Shown here: in pieces, positions 11,809-20,710 of the stretch | Position numbering within the stretch: position 1 is the first letter of the stretch | How the letters are laid out: each line of letters starts with the position of its first letter | The notes under the pieces: generated by a model | What the model was told of the DNA's origin: nothing | The model's input: only the letters and a program-made list of their open reading frames with translations | Databases searched by the model: none | Translations under genes and position numbers: made by a program | Source of the DNA: Sipunculus nudus | Taxonomy: Eukaryota > Annelida > Sipuncula > Golfingiida > Sipunculidae | Assembly (NCBI GenBank): GCA_026874595.1 | Contig: CM049307.1 | Coordinates: 97,190,330-97,254,329, forward strand | Direction of reading: 5' to 3' | DNA length: 64,000 nucleotides

Positions 11809-12107
11809 AGGTTTTGAAAAAGGGATCACGTCATTTATAACAGACGCTGCATCCACTTATCGTTCTTTATTTGTAAATATAAATTTATACACATAGACAG
11901 CAATTAATGGATTGATGAATTCAAGGAATGGATATACTGGCCCACTGCAAATATTTAACTAACGATATATGAAAAAAAATAGTAAGTATACGACCAGGAA
12001 GAGTGGATATAGATTTTGATTGGCTGAGCCCAGAAAGAAGGATGTAACACACTCAGCAATGTGCGTCATCAAAGTAATATGTTATTAATAAATATGTATA
12101 ACGTGTA

Positions 12108-12197
12108 TACATATATATATATATGGGTGTTTTATATGTATATATGTATATATATATATATATATGTATATTATATATATGTTATATATATATATAT
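12108..12197. repeat. Imperfect (TA)n tract hosting the LTR element
   Basis: TA/TG-rich repeat that ends exactly where the LTR element begins. A short (AT)n resumes on the other side at 19,308. The host DNA before insertion was therefore probably one microsatellite. Confidence 0.8.
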
Positions 12198-12949
12198 TGT
12201 CACTCCTTAGCCATGACTCGGGATTGTAGAGAGTCACCCGCCGCTTACTCCAGCGAGCTCAATTTTGTCTAGGGGTTCTGGTGTTGTTCTGGAGCGGAGT
12301 GCTCAGCGGCGGAACAATGAAGACGAACAGTCTTTTGATGTAACATATACAGTTTTATTTCGTGTTTCGGTGTTCAAAATACAATATAATATTTTCCAGC
12401 AGTGTTAAGTTCTCTTAGGTACGATGTCTAACACTGACTTACGGGCCCTTCTAGATTGGTGACACCAGTATACAGTCTATCTGTTTAGTTCGTGTTGTAT
12501 TTCTCTTGCACAAAGTGGTTCAGTTGTCAGTAAATTATTGGCCGAGCTGATCTTAACTCCGGCCTCCCGGGAACTCCCGAAAAATTTTAGATTCACCCCT
12601 TTAGTCGCCTGCGCTAAGGGGACAAGCCAATCCTGATTGGTCAGTAGAGGCCAGTTAGTGACTGCTGTCCCCAGCAGATCGGGTGACTGCAGCTGCTATA
12701 CATATATTTGACATTTAAGTAGCAACCTGTTAAGTGCCAGGCACGCACCCTTGGGGTGTATAATTAATTAAAGGGCCGAAACATCAGAACGTGAGAAACT
12801 TCGTTCCCTGCCGATCCCAGAGAATACCAGTGGGCGTGGAGCCTCATTAAACTATCACTTACAGTTAGAAGATAGAAACTTAATTAAATAATAATAGTAA
12901 TAATGAAAATATGTTAATATGGTTACAGATATTGCTACTGTTTTCCACA
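12198..12949 (-). repeat. 3' LTR
   Basis: 752 bp, the left LTR on the plus strand and therefore the downstream one for this minus-strand element. On the minus strand it opens TGTGGAAAACAG and closes GGAGTGACA. It is collinear with the other LTR at an offset of 6,358 bp, with one substitution and no indel by eye. Confidence 0.95.
12354..12359 (-). promoter_or_regulatory. Poly(A) signal in 3' LTR
   Basis: AATAAA on the minus strand, about 155 bp before the end of the LTR in element orientation, a normal place for the signal that ends the genomic transcript. The same hexamer occurs in the 5' LTR. Confidence 0.5.
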
Positions 12950-12960
12950 CCTCCCCCCTT
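12950..12960 (-). other. Polypurine tract
   Basis: On the minus strand AAGGGGGGAGG lies immediately before the 3' LTR. Such a purine run resists RNase H and primes plus-strand DNA synthesis in LTR retroelements. Its position without any gap confirms the LTR boundary. Confidence 0.9.
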
Positions 12961-13411
12961 AAGACGATAGGTAGGTTGGAGTACCCACCTTCGTCCTCCA
13001 ATGGTGTAACCCATCTGACTATCTTACTTCAACAATTAATCCTTCCACCTCTACTCCCAGCTTTAACGGAGTTAAAAAAAAAATACATGTAAAAATGAAA
13101 CAATCATTAAACAAAATTTATATAAGCATTGCCTGTCCGCCATAACTTGCGACTTGGCCTTTCCTGCTCTTGACCGTATTTCACTCAACGAACAAGTCCT
13201 TGCTGGAGATATTAAAAATAAAACATACTGAATGGTGGTGAAAGGAAAGTTTAAATATAACAACATTATACAATCAACCTTAATTCCTTAAGTGTTACAC
13301 CATGTTAATGACCTCAGAGTAACTTGTATTCATTTTCTAGTCCAGTTATGCGATGTCAACCACAAGGTCAGATACTCACAACACCCGTTTGATTTGTTTG
13401 TTTGTTCTACC
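12961..13411 (-). other. 3' untranslated part of the element
   Basis: About 450 bp between the polymerase stop codon and the polypurine tract. A 64-codon open frame (13,072-13,266) has no recognisable domain. There is no envelope-like frame. Confidence 0.6.
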
Positions 13412-14584
13412 TTAAGAAATTTGGCGGCTAAGCAAGTCTGCCAGACAGTTCTCTGAGCCTTTTATGTGTTTTACCTCCATGTCATATTCGGACAGAGTCA
13501 TCGCCCAGCGTATGACTCTCTGATTGGCTGTTGTACAACGGCGTAACCAGACTAGCGGTCGGTGATCACTATGAATAGTAACCGGCCCGAATCCTACATA
13601 TGCCCTAAAGTGGTCTAAACCAGACATAATGGCTAACAGCTCCTTCTCAATGGTGCTGTAGTTTTGTTCTCGAGCAAGTAGCTTCCGCGAGTAGTACGAC
13701 ACGGGTTTCGGCGTACCTTCATCAGCCTGGGTAAGCACGGCAGCAATGCCAATTTCGGATGCGTCTGTATAAATTTCAAATGGTTTGGCGAAATTAGGTG
13801 CCTGAAGGACGGGGCTACCGATAAGACAGGCCTTGAGTTTCTGAAAAGCTTCTTGGCATTCTGGCCCCCATTTTACTGTTAGGTCCCCGCGCTTATTTCC
13901 CTTGAGACAACCTGTCAGTGGCGCTGCGATATCAGCAAAATACGGTATGAATCTCCGGTAGAAACCTACCACTCCCAGGAATCTCCTCAGTTCCTTTTTG
14001 GTTCTAGCAGGGGGAATTCCCTGAATTGCTTGTACCTTAGCCTCAATGGGGGCCACTAACCCTGATCCCACCTGATAGCCTAAATATCTGACTGAAGCTT
14101 GCCCTATTACACATTTCTTAGCATTCAGTGTGATCCCATGCTCTCTGAATCTACTGAAAACTAGACCCAAATGTTCTAAGTGCTGATCCCATGAATTGGA
14201 GCTAATGGCGACATCATCTAAGTAGGCTGTCGCAAATCCCTCGAACCCCTCTAGAATGTGATTCATCGCTCTCTGGAAGGTCAGGGCGGCCATTTTGAGT
14301 CCGAAGGGCATAGTCAAGAACTCATACTGACCGAAGGGAGTAATGAAAGCAGCGATTTCGCTGGCTCTTGGGGTCATTTCGATCTGCCAATATCCCTTGG
14401 CTAAATCTAATGTGGTGAGTATCTGAGCTCCACCTACCCTATCTATAAGATCGTCTAGCCTTGGCATGGGATAGGACTCCCCCTTAGATACAGCGTTGAC
14501 CTTTCTAAAGTCTACTCAGGGTCGCCATTCATGGTTAGCTTTCTTGACCAGAATCAGGGGTGCCGCCAATATAGGTTTGGTTGC
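13412..14584 (-). pseudogene. Reverse transcriptase-RNase H, broken
   Basis: The frame encodes the element's polymerase. From the ATG at 14,467 there are 351 codons. Reverse transcriptase motifs include the LTTLDLAKGYWQIEM block (residues 17-31), FGLKMAALTFQR (55-66) and the catalytic YLDD (82-85). RNase H carries D235, E276, D301 and D344 as the likely acidic catalytic set. Homology clearly begins upstream of that ATG: the same frame reads AAPLILVKKANHEWRP, then a UGA stop at 14,516-14,518, then VDFRKVN. In relatives a cysteine normally fills the stop position. Upstream the frame is closed by a TAG at 14,585-14,587, and it lies in the +1 frame relative to gag-integrase. The N-terminal part of the reverse transcriptase before AAPLILVKK appears to be missing. 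Likely non-functional, unless both breaks are bypassed by recoding. Confidence 0.88.
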
Positions 14585-17492
14585 CTACTTGCTCCTTTAC
14601 AGGATATGGGCCTTGCCAGGCCCCTACCAAGGGTTTTCCTCCATACGGGAGGTGAATCAGTACCAGGTCCCCCGGCCTAAACCTGACTTGTTTGACCTTA
14701 TGTCGTCGGTCATACCCCTCTGTCCTGCAGTCCGCCTGCTCGGCCTGAACACTTTGTGCTTCTAGCAACGCCTCATGCAGCTTGCGGCATAGCTGATTCA
14801 CGTAATCGCTTATAGGCATCTCCGCCTGTTCACTATCGCCCGTCCACCGGTCATGTATTAACCCTAAGGGTCCGTCAGGTTCACGCCCATACATCAGGAA
14901 GAATGGACTGTACCCCGTGCTGGTGTGGGAGGAGCTGCGGTAGGCAAACAGTAGCCAAGGTAGCAATGCATCCCAATCATCAGAGGAGCTTTCTAATGCA
15001 ATTTTTAACATTGCTTTTAGAGTCCCATTAGCTTTCTCAATTGTACCATTACTCTGGGGTCTGTAGCTACAAGTCAAGAGATGCTGTATGCCTACTTCCC
15101 TAAGAAAACCCTGAAACACCTCACTAACAAATGTGCTCCCCCTATCGGTTAAAAGCTGGCGTGGCAGTCCATGACGGGAAAAAACCTCCAGAAAAAATGC
15201 CTTTGCATGTTCAGCATCCGCCCTAGGAATCGCTTTACTCTCTACATACTTTGTGGCGTGATCGATTATGTTCAGAATGTACCGGTTTCCGGTCTGGGTA
15301 ATAGGCATAGGACCTATGAAGTCGGCGGAAATGAATTCCCAGGCTCTACCTACAACCGGAAGTGGCTTTAGGGGCGCTACCTGTGCCTGTACCCCTTTCC
15401 CATTTCTCTGACAAGGCCCGCACCCTCTACAGTGGATCAGCACGTCCCGCCTTATACCTGGCCACGTGAAATGACGTTTTAATCTGGCTAACGTCTTCTG
15501 ATTTCCTACGTGTCCTGCGGTAACATCATCATGAGCCCATTTTAATAGCTCCCCACGGCATGCTCGTGGCACCACTAACTGCACCTGGACCTTCCACTCT
15601 GCTACTTGTCGGCCCTGCTTAGGGCGGTCCCGATACATAAGCAGCCCTTTTCTTTGATCGACAAAATAACCATCAGAATGGTCTTCCATACCTGCCATCC
15701 CCCATAGAGGGGTTAACGTCGGGTCTGCCTCCTGTGCGGCTTTCAACTCTGCTGAATCCAACTGTAACGGGTCTTTTAATACCTCTGAGAGATCCCCCGT
15801 AGATGTGTCCCTGTTCTGTAATTCAGCCATTTCCCCATTAGTGTTCCCTGAGCTTTCCTCGGTTTGTTCTAACTGGCTGCCCCATAACAGACTGGAATCT
15901 GGGTCCCCTGCTGAGTCACTCTGTTCCTTTCTTTGAGCCCTAGTAATTACTCCACAAGGTATCTGTAAATCCTGAGCCTCGGCAAAGAGGTCATTCCCTA
16001 ATAGCAGATCTATGCCCGGAAGAGGCGAGTGGTTCACCACTGCGGCCGTCATAACTCCTTGGTAGATATCACTGTCTATTGTGACCTTAGCTAAGGGATA
16101 CGTTCCGGTCATATTGTTTATTCCTCGGATCGTGACCCTTTCCCCAGTAAATTCGGGAATTACTCCCTTCAGAGACTCTTGTGACATAACACAGAGTGTG
16201 GATCCGGTGTCCCGCAGATAAGTTATTGTAGGGGACCCTCCCTGGACCCTTGCCTTCCCTGTGTACGCTCTATACAGTGGGTCAATAGAATCTAAACCTG
16301 CGCTAAGTGGCTGAGATGGGGACACTAACCCCGCAGATCCCTGTTGGGATTCACTTTTGGGGACAAAACTAGGAGCGTCCTGGCGCGGCCCAGTTCGCGG
16401 CCCTTTGTACCGGGGACTCTGGGGCCAGGAATAACATTCCTGTCTGTCATGGCCCCTCCTCTCACAGAATGTACAATAACGCCTACTTGGCCAGTTCCTG
16501 TTGCCCAAGGGCCCAGGACTGTTAAAGGATTGCTTATCTTCATTTTCACCCCGTCTGACTGCGGTAACGCCGCCCCCCTTAGATCCTGATCCCCCACTGG
16601 GCTTATGGGGCATCCCCTGATCTTCCCGGGATTTATGATTGCCACCGGGCTTGGTCTTAGCGAGTAGCTGTCTGTTAACTACATATTGGTCAGCTAAGCT
16701 GACACATTCCTGCAGGGAGGTTGCCCCTTTATCCACTATAAACAAATTAAGCTCATCCGGCAACTGCATTTCGAACCTGTAGCGCAGTAACAACTCTTCC
16801 CAGTCTACTTCTTCCCCTTGCGACACTGCTCCTCTCACCCACATATGTAACTGTTCTTTAATGGATTTAACAAACTCCGAATAGGTCTCGGTAGGCCGTT
16901 TTGCCCATTTGAAAAAATTCCTTCGGTATACCAAAGGTGAAATAGCATAGTGATCAAGGAGTTCCTGCTTAAGAACCTCATAGTCACTCGACTGCTCTAA
17001 TGGTAGCCTATTGTATATGGTTTGTGCTCTTGAGGGTAACTTATGTATCAAATATCCCACCCACTGGTCTGACGGGACTTGATTGGCCACAAACAGCCGT
17101 TCGCACGTTCTTAGATACTGGTCAACTTCAGTGTGTTCCCCCCAATCTGGCAATAAAACCTTACCAATAGGCGTGGTTCTGACCGGCCCCGGCGACACAA
17201 CATTGGACGCCCCATGTTCTATCTCCAGTTGCCTTAGGTTAAACCTATCCTGCCTCTCCTGTTCCTCTCTATACATCTCCCTCTTCTCACCCATACTTGC
17301 CTCTCTAAAAAAAGGCAATTTATCTAGCCTAGCCCATATAGGATCGACCGTACTACCCCCTGATTGGGCTTCTGTCCCGTTCCCTCCTGGCGTACTAGGG
17401 TGTTCTACCTGAGGGATTTGGGTTTGAGACCCCCCTGCCTCCGAACTCTCCTTATCAGGCATTTTACTATAATCCCTGTTTCTTGTCCGCAT
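14535..17492 (-). CDS. Gag-protease-integrase polyprotein
   Basis: 985 codons in one frame. Residues 59-94 are charged and probably coiled coil. Residues 110-280 look like a capsid; 187-276 resemble the SCAN fold (a WVRG segment, then LLLRYRFEMQLPDEL and a helical end), which fits the known origin of SCAN domains from Gmr1-like Gag. A zinc knuckle CX2CX4HX4C uses C340, C343, H348 and C353. The aspartic protease active site is DTGS at 428-431. Integrase has an HHCC zinc finger (H654, H661, C691, C694), then the catalytic triad D724, D783, E819 with exactly 35 residues between the last two, and a GPY module (961-963). The frame ends abruptly after NQTYI, where other elements continue with a longer tail. 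The ATG at 17,492 is the first in frame after the leader. Gag and integrase in one frame without a stop implies processing by the protease. Confidence 0.92.
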   Translation of the reverse strand: MRTRNRDYSKMPDKESSEAGGSQTQIPQVEHPSTPGGNGTEAQSGGSTVDPIWARLDKLPFFREASMGEKREMYREEQERQDRFNLRQLEIEHGASNVVSPGPVRTTPIGKVLLPDWGEHTEVDQYLRTCERLFVANQVPSDQWVGYLIHKLPSRAQTIYNRLPLEQSSDYEVLKQELLDHYAISPLVYRRNFFKWAKRPTETYSEFVKSIKEQLHMWVRGAVSQGEEVDWEELLLRYRFEMQLPDELNLFIVDKGATSLQECVSLADQYVVNRQLLAKTKPGGNHKSREDQGMPHKPSGGSGSKGGGVTAVRRGENEDKQSFNSPGPLGNRNWPSRRYCTFCERRGHDRQECYSWPQSPRYKGPRTGPRQDAPSFVPKSESQQGSAGLVSPSQPLSAGLDSIDPLYRAYTGKARVQGGSPTITYLRDTGSTLCVMSQESLKGVIPEFTGERVTIRGINNMTGTYPLAKVTIDSDIYQGVMTAAVVNHSPLPGIDLLLGNDLFAEAQDLQIPCGVITRAQRKEQSDSAGDPDSSLLWGSQLEQTEESSGNTNGEMAELQNRDTSTGDLSEVLKDPLQLDSAELKAAQEADPTLTPLWGMAGMEDHSDGYFVDQRKGLLMYRDRPKQGRQVAEWKVQVQLVVPRACRGELLKWAHDDVTAGHVGNQKTLARLKRHFTWPGIRRDVLIHCRGCGPCQRNGKGVQAQVAPLKPLPVVGRAWEFISADFIGPMPITQTGNRYILNIIDHATKYVESKAIPRADAEHAKAFFLEVFSRHGLPRQLLTDRGSTFVSEVFQGFLREVGIQHLLTCSYRPQSNGTIEKANGTLKAMLKIALESSSDDWDALLPWLLFAYRSSSHTSTGYSPFFLMYGREPDGPLGLIHDRWTGDSEQAEMPISDYVNQLCRKLHEALLEAQSVQAEQADCRTEGYDRRHKVKQVRFRPGDLVLIHLPYGGKPLVGAWQGPYPVKEQVGNQTYIGGTPDSGQES

Positions 17493-18538
17493 AAGCTGTG
17501 GTCCGCTTATATATATGTTTCTAGAAACAACACTATACTTGTCCGTTACGCGGTACTGTAAACAAACTCTTTTTTTTTTTTACTTGACCCCGCGGTCAAA
17601 CATATATTTTTCTCTGTAACCCCCTCGCGACCCTTTTGCCACTACTTACGGCGGGTTATTATACCAATTGAAAAATATATATCCCTTACGGTAACCCCCT
17701 CGCGACCCTCTTATCGCTACGTACGGCGAGTTACTAACCAATCACACCTTTGTGCAATGGTAAACTTATTCACTGACCCTTTGCCGGTCTACTTACTAGC
17801 TAACTGCCCGCGCAGTGCCTTGCTCTATATTTAACCCTTATACTTCACTCAACTGAACTCCTGTCAGCCAGTGCTCTTAATAATTTTTGAATCCCTTACA
17901 ATACTGGCATCCTGTCAATGATTGCCATATATCCGTTCATTTGCGGACGCTAGGTTCAAGCTCTTTCCTAAGCAACGAACAATCGTTTTATACAACCGAA
18001 TGTTGAATGAGGAACTTATATTTAAAGCTCAGAGACCATCTGACAAACCTGCCGGCGGACACTTAAAACAATACTCTCTTAAAAAACTGTTGTGAAAATG
18101 ATTGGACCTATGCGTGCTTGACAAGTCACATACAAGATTAGAAATACACAAGTTACTCACCCTTCAGATGGCCAATGATCCCTGTCCTGCCTCAGCTCCA
18201 CACTATAAATTAAGGTCCTTTAACGGCCTATTTAAAGAATGTAAACGTTCCTATAAACAAATTTCGGGGTAAGCACAATAATGTAAAAGCGTTTCTGTCA
18301 GTCCTTCTTCATGAGCGGGTTCAAGTCATTCTGCATGATTCAGTCTTCTTGTTAAATAATAGCACGCACCAAAAAATAAAGCAAAGCTCTTCTTATTGTT
18401 CACAAAAAAAATACAGTTTACAGTTCAGTCTCTGGCTTCACACACTGCCCACGTTGTAGTCGTCAGGGATTGGACATCTCTAGACCTCTGGCGACTTCGT
18501 GTTCGTCCCTGGTTGTTCGTCTCCGTATTTTTCTAGAT
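17493..18538 (-). other. 5' leader of the element
   Basis: About 1 kb between the primer binding site and the gag start, long for a gypsy element. It contains no large open frame. It may hold packaging signals; a small inverted repeat, TTGACC/GGTCAA, lies at 17,584-17,599. Confidence 0.6.
17616..17742. repeat. Tandem duplication in the leader
   Basis: Two imperfect copies of about 52 bp, starting GTAACCCCCTCGCGACCCT at 17,616 and 17,691 (offset 75 bp). They share a CGGCG(G/A)GTTA block further in. Their place between primer binding site and gag suggests a duplicated regulatory or packaging motif. Confidence 0.8.
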
Positions 18539-18555
18539 TCCCGGACGAGCCCCCA
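18539..18555 (-). other. Primer binding site, tRNA-Pro type
   Basis: On the minus strand TGGGGGCTCGTCCGGGA follows the 5' LTR without a gap. It is complementary to the 3' end of proline tRNA and matches the first 17 bases of the well-known murine leukaemia virus primer binding site. The host tRNA primes minus-strand DNA synthesis here. Confidence 0.9.
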
Positions 18556-19307
18556 TGTCACTCCTTAGCCATGACTCGGGATTGTAGAGAGTCACCCGCC
18601 GCTTACTCCAGCGAGCTCAATTTTGTCTAGGGGTTCTGGTGTTGTTCTGGAGCGGAGTGCTCAGCGGCGGAACAATGAAGACGAACAGTCTTTTGATGTA
18701 ACATATACAGTTTTATTTCGTGTTTCGGTGTTCAAAATACAATATAATATTTTCCAGCAGTGTTAAGTTCTCTTAGGTACGATGTCTAACACTGACTTAC
18801 GGGCCCTTCTAGATTGGTGACACCAGTATACAGTCTATCTGTTTAGTTCGTGTTGTATTTCTCTTGCACAAAGTGGTTCAGTTGTCAGTAAATTATTGGC
18901 CGAGCTGATCTTAACTCCGGCCTCCCGGGAACTCCCGAAAAATTTTAGATTCACCCCTTTAGTCGCCTGCGCTAAGGGGACAAGCCAATCCTGATTTGTC
19001 AGTAGAGGCCAGTTAGTGACTGCTGTCCCCAGCAGATCGGGTGACTGCAGCTGCTATACATATATTTGACATTTAAGTAGCAACCTGTTAAGTGCCAGGC
19101 ACGCACCCTTGGGGTGTATAATTAATTAAAGGGCCGAAACATCAGAACGTGAGAAACTTCGTTCCCTGCCGATCCCAGAGAATACCAGTGGGCGTGGAGC
19201 CTCATTAAACTATCACTTACAGTTAGAAGATAGAAACTTAATTAAATAATAATAGTAATAATGAAAATATGTTAATATGGTTACAGATATTGCTACTGTT
19301 TTCCACA
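18556..19307 (-). repeat. 5' LTR
   Basis: 752 bp, upstream for this minus-strand element, so it holds the promoter. No convincing TATA box was found. It carries AATAAA on the minus strand at 18,712-18,717, as the other LTR does. Confidence 0.95.
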
Positions 19308-19344
19308 ATATATATATATATACGCGGTAGAAACAAAAGGTAGA

Positions 19345-19392
<48 letters not shown>

Positions 19393-19969
19393 GAATGAAC
19401 AGTATTGAGATTAAAGAAAAGAATGATATATATATATAGCTACGTATATAAAAGTGTCACTTCGTGGCACACTGCAAAATGTTTCTTTATACATTTTAGA
19501 GTGAAATTATCAACATTTATTATAGCATCCATACATTATCAGCATTTATTATATATACTTAATTAACATTTATCATCAGTGTATATTATCAATATTCACA
19601 TAAAATATTTATGCGAGCTATGAATCAGAAGAACATAAAATATTTGAAATAAAGAATATATTTTTGCTTTTACTAAGATATATATAAGCGCATGAGTAAC
19701 GTGTACTTGTACGTTTTAAACCTGTTCGTTACCAATGTGTGATTTGTTTTATTGTCAAAGGCATTTATGCCTGCACTGAATGGCTTCGCGCGTTCTAGGA
19801 AATTGTACCGGTCAAATGGTAAAGGAAGTCAAAATAGAACGTATTAAAAAAAACTAGGCGCAGTGCTTCATAGCTCCATGTGTATACTTAGGTTGAAAAA
19901 TATAATAATATATGTTTTCTACATCCAAGACGCTGACCATATATAGAGGCTTAACAATTGCATGAAGAA
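19308..19969. other. AT-rich spacer with (TC)n
   Basis: It begins with the resumed (AT)n microsatellite and includes a TC tract at 19,348-19,390. No gene was seen. Confidence 0.6.
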
Positions 19970-20710
19970 CCATTTTAGGACCTATATTCTTTTCTTATAT
20001 ATGTCAATATAAACTGTATGTCCCTATAAACTGTTCCTGACATGTAAAAGTGTAATGTATGCCGATGATACCACCCTGCATGTGTATATATATACTGTAG
20101 TTTCAAGTGAAAAAGCTGTCCAGAGCCTGTATATTCAGTTTATTATTCCTTGACAAAGCGGATCATTTATTTACTAGAAATAGATTAGTGATTAATCCAG
20201 ATAAGTGCTATGCCATGCTCTTAAATATAATTAAAGGTCACGAACTGAAGCCAAGTTCAGCTGAAGATTAAACAGCCAGATTGTACCATATATACCACAA
20301 CACAACCAAAATACTTGGGATGTTATAGATAAAGATCTCAGGTTGGATAATAACGTAAATAACTTATGGAGAGAAAACTTATGCCCAGACCAGTTGAGAA
20401 TTTTATACTGTTTATAAGTATGTGTTCCTACCGCAACTACCAACCTTACACAATACTTAAACATAAAGTCATATCGACTACTGTTTCGGATTTTATATAG
20501 TATGCAAAAGGCAACATTCTTCGAGTGCAAAAAAAAAATGCGGCCGAAATTGTTATAAAAACATATGAAAAAGATGTGTTTCATTGATCTATTAGCACAT
20601 GCAGTTGAACTGGATGACAGTGGATATACACGTTACAGTTACTTTCTGTTACTGCTTGCATGTATATTCAACTGTTTGACGGAATAACTCCTCTCTCTTT
20701 AATTAGCTCT
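19970..20710 (+). pseudogene. Decayed LINE reverse transcriptase fragment
   Basis: Remnants of a non-LTR retrotransposon are spread over several frames but in the right order. ILGPIF followed by a shifted FLIYVN lies near 19,985-20,020 and equals the usual GPLLFLIYVND block. MYADDTTL at 20,055-20,078 is the catalytic motif. NRLVINPDKCYAM at about 20,180-20,215 is the conserved block after it. VIDKDLRLDNNVNNL at about 20,324-20,368 matches the usual LG-ID-L-W--H segment. Near 20,530-20,705 a NAAEIVIKTYEKDV segment and a LFDGITPLSL segment match the C-terminal end. Frameshifts and stops separate the pieces, and local (TA) insertions are visible. The overlapping 117-codon frame on the other strand is incidental. 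The end pattern fits the CR1/L2/Jockey side of the LINE tree, but the clade is uncertain. Confidence 0.8.

Larger units (their letters stand above)
12198..19307 (-). mobile_element. Gmr1-like Ty3/gypsy LTR retrotransposon
   Basis: A 7,110-bp element on the minus strand. It has two 752-bp LTRs beginning TG and ending CA, a primer binding site abutting the 5' LTR, a polypurine tract abutting the 3' LTR, and frames for Gag, protease, integrase, reverse transcriptase and RNase H. The reverse transcriptase is clearly of Ty3/gypsy type, yet integrase lies upstream of it. This copia-like order in a gypsy-type element defines the Gmr1-like group, first described from cod. The LTRs differ at one position by eye (G at 12,639, T at 18,997), so insertion is recent. 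A 4-bp target duplication ATAT fits both sides but cannot be proven inside a TA repeat. No envelope gene is present. The polymerase frame is broken, so this copy looks non-autonomous. Confidence 0.93.

Noticed and set aside
12961-13411. Envelope gene downstream of polymerase
   Set aside because: Only about 450 bp are available and the longest frame has 64 codons, with no signal peptide or membrane anchor pattern.
16325-16645. Overlapping frames on both strands inside gag
   Set aside because: They are shadows of the real polyprotein frame, which carries the zinc knuckle here.
20231-20584. 117-codon minus-strand frame
   Set aside because: It lies antisense to the LINE fossil, whose plus-strand motifs explain the sequence better.
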